From positions 18,812 through 82,811 of the forward strand of contig NZ_QIRF01000019.1 in assembly GCF_003332825.1 (NCBI RefSeq): a DNA stretch of 64,000 nucleotides, read 5' to 3'. Shown one piece after another: positions 58,856-64,000 of the stretch (position 1 is its first letter; every line of letters starts with the position of its first letter). Made by a program: the position numbers and the translations under genes. The notes under the pieces were generated by a model, which saw only the letters and a list, made by a program, of their open reading frames with translations, was not told where the DNA came from and ran no database searches. The DNA comes from Dyella sp. C9. GTDB taxonomy: Bacteria > Pseudomonadota > Gammaproteobacteria > Xanthomonadales > Rhodanobacteraceae.

Positions 58856-60646
58856 TTATTTGTCCACCTTCAATACGGCAAGGAAGGCTTCCTGTGGAAT
58901 CTCCACGCGGCCGACCTGCTTCATGCGCTTCTTGCCTTCCTTCTGCTTCTCCAGCAGCTTCTTCTTGCGGCTGACGTCGCCACCGTAGCACTTGGCCAGC
59001 ACGTTCTTTCGCAGCGCTTTCACCGTGGAACGGGCCACGATCTGGGCGCCGATGGCGGCCTGGATCGCCACATCGAACTGCTGGCGCGGGATCAGGTCCT
59101 TCATGCGCTCGACCAGGTCGCGGCCGCGGCGTTCGGCGTGGATACGGTGCACGATCAGGCTCAACGCGTCCACGCGGTCGCCGTTGATCAGCACGTCCAC
59201 GCGCACGAACGGGCCTGCCTCGAAGCGTTCGAAGTGGTAGTCCATCGAGGCGTAGCCGCGCGACACCGACTTCAGGCGATCGAAGAAATCCAGCACCACT
59301 TCGGCCAAAGGCATTTCATAGGTGATCTGCACCTGGGTCGCCAGGTACTGGATCGAGCGCTGCACGCCGCGCTTCTCTTCGCACAGGGTGATGATGTTGC
59401 CGATGTAGTCCGGCGGCGTGAGGATGTTGGCGACGATGATCGGCTCGCGGATCTCGGCGATCAGGTTCGCCGCGGGCAGCTTCGCCGGGTTGTCCAGCAT
59501 CAGGATCGAGCCGTCGCTCTTCAGCACCTCGTACACCACCGTCGGGGCGGTGGTGATGAGGTCGAGGTCGTACTCGCGTTCCAGGCGCTCCTGCACGATT
59601 TCCATGTGCAGCATGCCGAGGAAGCCGCAGCGGAAACCGAAGCCCATGGCCTCGGAGCTTTCCGGCTCGAAGAACAGCGCGGCGTCGTTGAGGCGCAGCT
59701 TGTCCAGCGCCTCGCGCAGCGCCGGGTAGTCGTCGGCGGAGACCGGGAACAGGCCGGCGAACACGCGCGGCTGCATGGTCTGGAAGCCCGACAGCGGCTT
59801 CTCGGCCGGCTTGGCGGCCAGGGTCAGCGTGTCGCCCACCGGCGCGCCGTGCACGTCCTTGATGGATGCCGTGATCCAGCCCACCTCGCCCGGCGACAGC
59901 TTGTCGAGCTTCTTGCGCTTGGGCGTGAACACGCCCACTTCGCTCACTTCGTGCGCACGGCCGGTGGACATCACCAGCAGCTTGTCGCCCGGCTTGATCT
60001 CGCCCTGCACCACGCGCACCAGCGAGACCACGCCCAGGTAGTTGTCGAACCACGAGTCGATGATCAGCGCCTGCAGGCGGTCGGTATCGCCCACCTTCGG
60101 CGGCGGAATGCGGGCCACGATGGCCTCCAGCACCTCGACCACGTTCTGGCCGGTCTTGGCGCTCACCGCCACCGCGTCGTCGGCATCGATGCCGATCACC
60201 GCCTCGATCTCGCCCTTCACCTTCTCCGGGTCGGCGGTGGGCAGGTCGATCTTGTTGAGCACGGGCACCACTTCCAGGCCCATCTCCACCGCGGTGTAGC
60301 AGTTGGCGACCGACTGCGCCTCCACGCCCTGCGCGGCGTCCACCACCAGCAGCGCGCCTTCGCAGGCGGCCAGCGAACGGCTGACTTCATAGGAGAAGTC
60401 GACGTGGCCGGGGGTATCGATGAAATTGAGCTGGTAGGTCTTGCCGTCGCGCGCCTTGTACGGCAGCGACACCGACTGCGCCTTGATGGTGATGCCGCGT
60501 TCGCGCTCGATCGGGTTGTTGTCGAGGACCTGCGCTTCCATTTCGCGCTCGGTCAGGCCTCCGCAGATCTGGATGATGCGGTCGGCCAGGGTCGACTTGC
60601 CGTGATCGATATGGGCGATGATGGAGAAATTTCGGATCAGTTCCAT
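58856..60646 (-). CDS. lepA: Elongation factor 4 (LepA)
   Basis: A ribosomal GTPase (EF4) that acts in translation and 30S biogenesis. 596 residues. G motifs AHIDHGKSTLADRI, DTPGHVDFSYEVSR and NKIDLPTADP; EF-G-like domains follow, and the LepA-specific C-terminal domain ends in RSTVKALRKNVLAKCYGGDVSRKKKLLEKQ. It starts the lepA-lepB run. The 274-base gap upstream of it to mucD contains a terminator and REP-like units. Confidence 0.97.
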   Translation of the reverse strand: MELIRNFSIIAHIDHGKSTLADRIIQICGGLTEREMEAQVLDNNPIERERGITIKAQSVSLPYKARDGKTYQLNFIDTPGHVDFSYEVSRSLAACEGALLVVDAAQGVEAQSVANCYTAVEMGLEVVPVLNKIDLPTADPEKVKGEIEAVIGIDADDAVAVSAKTGQNVVEVLEAIVARIPPPKVGDTDRLQALIIDSWFDNYLGVVSLVRVVQGEIKPGDKLLVMSTGRAHEVSEVGVFTPKRKKLDKLSPGEVGWITASIKDVHGAPVGDTLTLAAKPAEKPLSGFQTMQPRVFAGLFPVSADDYPALREALDKLRLNDAALFFEPESSEAMGFGFRCGFLGMLHMEIVQERLEREYDLDLITTAPTVVYEVLKSDGSILMLDNPAKLPAANLIAEIREPIIVANILTPPDYIGNIITLCEEKRGVQRSIQYLATQVQITYEMPLAEVVLDFFDRLKSVSRGYASMDYHFERFEAGPFVRVDVLINGDRVDALSLIVHRIHAERRGRDLVERMKDLIPRQQFDVAIQAAIGAQIVARSTVKALRKNVLAKCYGGDVSRKKKLLEKQKEGKKRMKQVGRVEIPQEAFLAVLKVDK

Positions 60647-60780
60647 GGAGCACGCTGGCTGCGTTCACTGCCCTGCGCGGCGCGCAGGCAGCGTATCACC
60701 GGGATGGCGATACGAACCCGGCATTATCGCATGGAACCGGCGACAGCCGTTCATGCCCCCTCGCAGCCCCCGGAACGCAA

Positions 60781-60802
60781 ACGGCACCCATCCGGGTGCC
60801 GT
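60781..60802 (-). terminator. Terminator hairpin after mucD
   Basis: Perfect 9-base arms ACGGCACCC and GGGTGCCGT around loop ATCC. Read on the minus strand it is followed by TTTGCG. It lies about 120 bases after the mucD stop, before lepA. Confidence 0.55.
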
Positions 60803-60813
60803 CTGTCGAACTC

Positions 60814-60875
60814 CCTCCGGCTTTGCGCCGGGACGACGGTGGCCCAAGCTCCCATCGCCCCGGCGAAAGCCACGA
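60814..60875. repeat. Two REP-like units in opposite orientation (mucD-lepA gap)
   Basis: Unit A (60814-60839) holds CCGGC-TTTGC-GCCGG followed by GACGACGG. Unit B (60852-60875), read on the other strand, has GTGGCTTTCGCCGGGGCGATGG. Both resemble the element at 2500-2532. Unit B is degenerate. Together they look like a small BIME. Confidence 0.4.
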
Positions 60876-60920
60876 CCTGGCGCCTCGGCCACGGCGCTGC
60901 CACGCCGCAGCCAATCGCCC

Positions 60921-62411
60921 TCAGTCGTCCTTGCCACCGGGCACGGTCAGGCCGATGAAGCCACTCTGGTCACCGTGCCGAACCAGCAACAGCACAGTGT
61001 CGCCCGGCTTGGCGTCCTTCGTGGCCTCACGAAATGCAGCAACGCTGCCGACTTTCTTCTGGTTGACCATCAGGATCACGTCCCCGGGCTGGAGACCGGC
61101 CCGGGCGGCCACCGAACCGTTGATGGCGCTGATCGCCACCCCCTCGCCGGACTTGAGATCCAGTTGCTGGCGGGTATCGCTGTCCAGATCCTGAACGGAC
61201 AGGCCCAGCGCGCTGGCCCCGGCCTTGGCGGTTGGCTGGCCGCCGTCGACGGAGGCCAGTACGGCATTCTTGTCGCGCGGCATCTCTCCCACGGTCACCG
61301 GCACGTCCAGCTTCTTGCCGTCGCGCAGGATCTGCAGGGTGGCCTTGGTCCCCGGCGGGGTCTGGCCCACCAGCGGCGGCAAGTCGACGCTCGAATTGAT
61401 CGGCTGGCCGTTGTAGGCCAGGATCACATCGCCCGCATGCAGGCCGGCCTTCTCCGCCGGGCTGCCCTTGGTCACCTGGGCCACCACCGCGCCGGAGCCG
61501 TTGTCCAGCTTGAACGCCTTGGCGATGTCGTCGCTGACCGGCTGCACCGCGACACCCAGCTGCCCGCGCGACACATAGCCCTTTTCCTTGAGCTGCTTGA
61601 CCACGTTCATGGCCACATCGATGGGAATCGAGAAAGCCACTCCCTGGTAGCCACCGGTGTTCGAGTAGATCTGGGAGTTGACGCCCACCACCCGGCCCTG
61701 CAGGTCGAACAGCGGTCCGCCGGAGTTGCCGCGATTGATCGGCACGTCAGTCTGGATGAATGAGGTATAGGGCTGGTCCTGGCTGCCCAGATTGCGCCCG
61801 ACCGCGCTGACGATGCCCTGGGTCACGGTGTAGTCGAAGCCGAACGGCGAACCGATCGCCAGCACCCACTGCCCCGGCTTGAGCGCCCGCGAATCACCGA
61901 TGGTCACGGCGGGCAGGCCGCCCTTGTCCACCTTGAGCAGGGCAATGTCGTACTGCGGATCGCTGCCCACCACCTTGGCGGCGAGCGTGCGGCGATCCTG
62001 CAGGCGCACGGTGACCGAATCGGCCCCGTCGACCACGTGGTTGTTGGTCAGAATGTAGCCATCGGAGGAGATGATGAAACCCGAGCCCAGCGAGGTGCGC
62101 TGCTGCTCCTCCGGCGACGGCATCGAGGGCATGCCGAAGAAGCGGCGAAACATCTCCATCTGCGGATCGTCATCGTCCGGGGAGTCCGGTGCGTCGCGTC
62201 CGGAAGAGCGGCTCTTGCCGGACTTCTTGCCCGAGTACTTCGCCTCCACGTGCACCACGGTCGGCGCATTCTTCTGCACGATGCCGGTGAAATCAGGCAA
62301 GCCAGACACCGCCGGCGCCGCGGGTGAGGCACTCTGCGCCTGTACGCCGCCGGCCAGGGCCAGGCTGATCAGCACGCCGCACGACAGCGTGCGCAGGGCG
62401 AATCGATTCAT
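60921..62411 (-). CDS. mucD: DegP/HtrA-family periplasmic serine endoprotease (MucD-like)
   Basis: A periplasmic quality-control protease and chaperone. 496 residues: signal peptide, then a trypsin-like domain with H125 (TNNHVVDGA), D155 (YDIALLKV) and S230 (RGNSGGPLF), preceded by an acidic/serine-rich loop (about 60-85) typical of the LA loop, and two PDZ domains (about 285-375 and 395-490). It is encoded just after rpoE-rseA, as in Pseudomonas (algU-mucA...mucD) and Xanthomonas, so it probably belongs to the sigma-E stress response. A strong site GGAGG precedes the ATG. A GC-rich hairpin stands between rseA and this gene. Confidence 0.94.
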   Translation of the reverse strand: MNRFALRTLSCGVLISLALAGGVQAQSASPAAPAVSGLPDFTGIVQKNAPTVVHVEAKYSGKKSGKSRSSGRDAPDSPDDDDPQMEMFRRFFGMPSMPSPEEQQRTSLGSGFIISSDGYILTNNHVVDGADSVTVRLQDRRTLAAKVVGSDPQYDIALLKVDKGGLPAVTIGDSRALKPGQWVLAIGSPFGFDYTVTQGIVSAVGRNLGSQDQPYTSFIQTDVPINRGNSGGPLFDLQGRVVGVNSQIYSNTGGYQGVAFSIPIDVAMNVVKQLKEKGYVSRGQLGVAVQPVSDDIAKAFKLDNGSGAVVAQVTKGSPAEKAGLHAGDVILAYNGQPINSSVDLPPLVGQTPPGTKATLQILRDGKKLDVPVTVGEMPRDKNAVLASVDGGQPTAKAGASALGLSVQDLDSDTRQQLDLKSGEGVAISAINGSVAARAGLQPGDVILMVNQKKVGSVAAFREATKDAKPGDTVLLLVRHGDQSGFIGLTVPGGKDD

Positions 62412-62453
62412 CTATTCCTCCGGATGGGGCAAGGGTTCACGCACGACCCCGCC

Positions 62454-62476
62454 GCCAGCCCGTTGAACGGGCTGGC
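62454..62476 (-). promoter_or_regulatory. Perfect hairpin in the rseA-mucD gap
   Basis: Arms GCCAGCCCGTT and AACGGGCTGGC around a single G (stem of nine pairs with loop TTGAA). It is 43 bases before the mucD ATG on the minus strand, after the rseA stop. No T-run, so it may be a partial terminator, a processing site or an operator. Confidence 0.4.
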
Positions 62477-62530
62477 TGGGGTGGGCGGTACTGGGAAGAT
62501 CGGCCGCGGTAGCGGACACACGGCCGACGG

Positions 62531-63184
62531 TCACTGGGCCGCTTCAGGCGCCTGCGTCGACGGCTGCTGCGCCTGGTCGGGATGGATCAGCAGCAGGTAA
62601 CTGCCATCGCCATTGCTGATCGGGTGGCGACCCACACGATAGGGCGAAAGGCTGCTGCGGGAGTACAGCGTCGGACCGGTGTCGCTATCGACGGTGGCCG
62701 AGGCCTGTTGGGTCAGCTTGTAAGGGGAGTCGGCATAGGCATTGACCCAGGGCGGCGCCACGGCCGGCATCTCGCTGCGTGCCACCGAGGTTCCGGTATC
62801 CGGCGCAGCCAGGCTGGCCCGGGTGGCCGCCACCTGGGGCACCGCGTGGTCGGCACCGGTGCCGGCCGGCTGGGCGATCATCAGGGCCGCCACGGCCACG
62901 CTGGCCGCAATGGCGCCACCGGCCGACCAGTGCAGCCAGTGCCTGCGCTTGCCCTGCACCACTGCAGCATCCTGCTCGATCGCATGCATCACGCGGGATG
63001 CAAAATCGGCAGACGCCAGCGGCGGGAGCTGCTGGCGCAGGCTCTCGCGGGCCACGTGATAGCGCGACCATGCCTGCTGCAGGGAGGCGTCGTGGTCGAG
63101 GCGGCGCAGCAGAAAGCGCAACTCCTCCTTCGACAGCGCGCCGTCCATGCCGGCAGACAGGTTTTCGCGTTGGTCATCAGTCAT
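62531..63184 (-). CDS. rseA: Sigma-E anti-sigma factor (RseA/MucA-like)
   Basis: An inner-membrane anti-sigma factor that holds RpoE until envelope stress triggers proteolysis. 217 residues. The cytoplasmic RseA_N domain (ENLSAGMDGALSKEELRFLLRRL, WSRYHVARESLRQQLP) is followed by a membrane helix (GGAIAASVAVAALMIAQ) and a periplasmic domain of about 100 residues. The ATG overlaps the rpoE stop as ATGA. No rseB gene follows; mucD is next. The periplasmic tail ends PSTQAPEAAQ, so the regulated-cleavage trigger (DegS-type) cannot be confirmed. Confidence 0.9.
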   Translation of the reverse strand: MTDDQRENLSAGMDGALSKEELRFLLRRLDHDASLQQAWSRYHVARESLRQQLPPLASADFASRVMHAIEQDAAVVQGKRRHWLHWSAGGAIAASVAVAALMIAQPAGTGADHAVPQVAATRASLAAPDTGTSVARSEMPAVAPPWVNAYADSPYKLTQQASATVDSDTGPTLYSRSSLSPYRVGRHPISNGDGSYLLLIHPDQAQQPSTQAPEAAQ

Positions 63185-63777
63185 GGGGATTTGTCCTCGC
63201 GGTCGGACAACAGCGGCCGCAGTTTCTCATCGATAGCTTCGCGCGCCCGAAAGATACGTGAACGAACCGTACCGATCGGACAGCCCATCGCCTCGGCGAT
63301 TTCCTCATAGCTCAAACCATCCACTTCACGGAGGGTAATCGCGGTCCGCAGTTCCTCGGGCAACGATTGGACAGTGGAAAATACGGTTTGTTCAATTTCC
63401 TGGCGCATGAGTTCACGCTCAGGGGTGGCGCTCTCCTGCATGCGGTCGGCGCCGGGCAGGAAAGCCGCGTCATCGATGGCAATGTCGTCGGCCGGCGGCC
63501 GGCGCCCCATGGCCACCAGATGGTTCTTGGCGGTGTTCACGGCAATTTTGTACAGCCAAGTATAGAAAGCGCTTTCGCCCCGGAACGAGCCGATCGCGCG
63601 CCAGGCGCGGACGAAGGCCTCCTGGGCGATGTCCTCGCACTCGCTGTGGTTCTTCACATAGCGCGATATCAGGCCGATGACCTTGTGCTGGTACTTGCGC
63701 ACCAGCAGGTCAAAAGCCCGCTTGTCTCCATGTTGGACGCGCTCGACCAGCGCGCTGTCCAGTTCGTTTTCGCCCAT
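63181..63777 (-). CDS. rpoE: RNA polymerase sigma-E factor (RpoE/AlgU)
   Basis: The ECF sigma factor of the envelope stress response. 198 residues from ATG 63777 (MGENELDSALVERVQHGDKR), which has AAGGAG nine bases upstream; a GTG ten codons further out is less likely. Region 2: AFDLLVRKYQHKVIGLISRYV, CEDIAQEAFVRAWRAIGSFRG, FYTWLYKIAVNTAKNHLV. Region 4: SLPEELRTAITLREVDGLSYEEIAEAMGCPIGTVRSRIFRAREAI. This is very close to E. coli RpoE and Pseudomonas AlgU. A sigma-E-type promoter is seen about 65 bases upstream, suggesting autoregulation. Confidence 0.95.
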   Translation of the reverse strand: MGENELDSALVERVQHGDKRAFDLLVRKYQHKVIGLISRYVKNHSECEDIAQEAFVRAWRAIGSFRGESAFYTWLYKIAVNTAKNHLVAMGRRPPADDIAIDDAAFLPGADRMQESATPERELMRQEIEQTVFSTVQSLPEELRTAITLREVDGLSYEEIAEAMGCPIGTVRSRIFRAREAIDEKLRPLLSDREDKSP

Positions 63778-63830
63778 CCGGGCCGTCTCCTTCGTCGATG
63801 CTGCCACTCGCCTCGGGATGCCTAAGGATG

Positions 63831-63863
63831 GGAGCGGTTTGCTCAGACAAGAACAACCGCTCC
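63831..63863. promoter_or_regulatory. Inverted repeat over the rpoE promoter
   Basis: Perfect 9-base arms GGAGCGGTT (63831-63839) and AACCGCTCC (63855-63863) with a 15-base centre. The -10 element TCTGA (minus strand) lies in the centre and one arm lies in the promoter spacer, the other near the expected transcription start. A good position for a repressor site; binding partner unknown. Confidence 0.4.
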
Positions 63864-63870
63864 TAGTTCA
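63843..63870 (-). promoter_or_regulatory. Sigma-E-type promoter of rpoE
   Basis: On the minus strand: TGAACTA (63864-63870), a 16-base spacer, TCTGA (63843-63847). The known sigma-E consensus is GGAACTT-N16-TCTGA: five of seven -35 positions and all five -10 positions match. A start near 63836 would give a leader of about 60 bases. Confidence 0.6.
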
Positions 63871-63982
63871 GCATGCCGGCGCACGTTTACCAACCCCCAG
63901 GGAAACGGCACCGCTGGCGCCTACCCCGTCCTGTTGGGAACGCACAGATGCGCGAGCGGCGCACCTCCCCCGCCATATGCCC

Positions 63983-64000
63983 CTTTATCTTATACACATC
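63983..64000. other. Tn5/Nextera mosaic-end-like sequence at the window end
   Basis: The last 13 bases, TCTTATACACATC, are identical to the inner part of the Tn5 mosaic end used in tagmentation libraries, and 16 of the last 18 bases agree. It may be residual adapter at a contig end. The same bases contain TTATACACA, which also fits a DnaA box, so a native origin is not excluded. Confidence 0.45.

Noticed and set aside
58853..60958. 701-codon open frame opposite lepA
   Set aside because: Histidine/arginine-rich mirror of a certain gene, with no recognisable motifs.
1..64000. tRNA/rRNA genes, CRISPR arrays, IS elements, prophage or integrative-element genes
   Set aside because: None seen on either strand; the gaps are too short or lack the expected features.

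Overview
The window is about 64 kb of high-GC chromosomal DNA from a gammaproteobacterium, most likely order Lysobacterales (Xanthomonadales), family Rhodanobacteraceae (Dyella/Rhodanobacter/Luteibacter type). This placement is inferred from protein character and from conserved gene order (lolA-ftsK-trxB-aat; rpoE-rseA-mucD-lepA-lepB-DUF4845-rnc-era-recO). No database search was possible. Gene density is high and almost everything is core housekeeping. I see no rRNA, tRNA, CRISPR array, insertion sequence, prophage or integrase. The first gene is cut by the left edge.

Left part (1-15.5 kb): a truncated diguanylate cyclase, then lolA (lipoprotein transport) and ftsK (chromosome translocation) on the minus strand, with trxB divergent across the only gap longer than 300 bases. 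Next come a FemAB/GNAT-like protein, a small membrane-anchored hypothetical, a secreted beta-lactamase-fold serine hydrolase divergent from aat (N-end rule), a MarC-family protein, a membrane HD-GYP protein, DUF1905, a SAM methyltransferase and ispG (MEP isoprenoid pathway). An FNR/Anr-type oxygen regulator carries its four cluster cysteines at the same numbering as E. coli FNR.

Middle part (15.5-41.9 kb): more accessory in flavour. It holds a CoA-transferase/acetyl-CoA hydrolase, a phospholipase-D-type cardiolipin synthase, xseA, an acetolactate-synthase-like ThDP enzyme coupled to an aldehyde dehydrogenase, and a PiT phosphate transporter with a Pho-box-like site. Then come a GumN/TraB-like protein, an S10 carboxypeptidase, a secreted ClpP/crotonase-like protein lacking the expected serine, a HAD phosphatase, an AraC regulator divergent from an alcohol dehydrogenase, a ClC channel with CBS domains, a DUF218 protein, a large alpha/beta hydrolase, an ECF sigma/anti-sigma/IMPACT operon and an MsbA-like ABC exporter.

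Right part (41.9-64 kb): mostly minus-strand operons. These are a Tat-exported aspartylglucosaminidase-like enzyme with cutC and an S9 peptidase; a CYTH-nagZ-hpt-FMN reductase-mtnP-csp run that joins cell-wall recycling to purine salvage; rlmD; a YdbH/YdbL-type envelope lipid-transfer pair; a response regulator fused to an Hpt-like domain; recO, era, rnc, DUF4845, lepB and lepA; and mucD-rseA-rpoE, the sigma-E envelope stress module. A sigma-E-type promoter lies upstream of rpoE and an inverted repeat lies across it.

I found no convincing undescribed multi-gene system. The best leads are regulatory: helically phased AGGATC repeats at adh/araC, the palindrome over the rpoE promoter, the Pho box at pit and a nested palindrome at aat. 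Protein oddities are the Ser-to-Gly pseudo-protease, a lipidated YdbL with no YnbE, the receiver-Hpt fusion and the acetolactate synthase-like/ALDH pair. The last bases resemble the Tn5 mosaic end, so the right edge may be a contig end with adapter residue.
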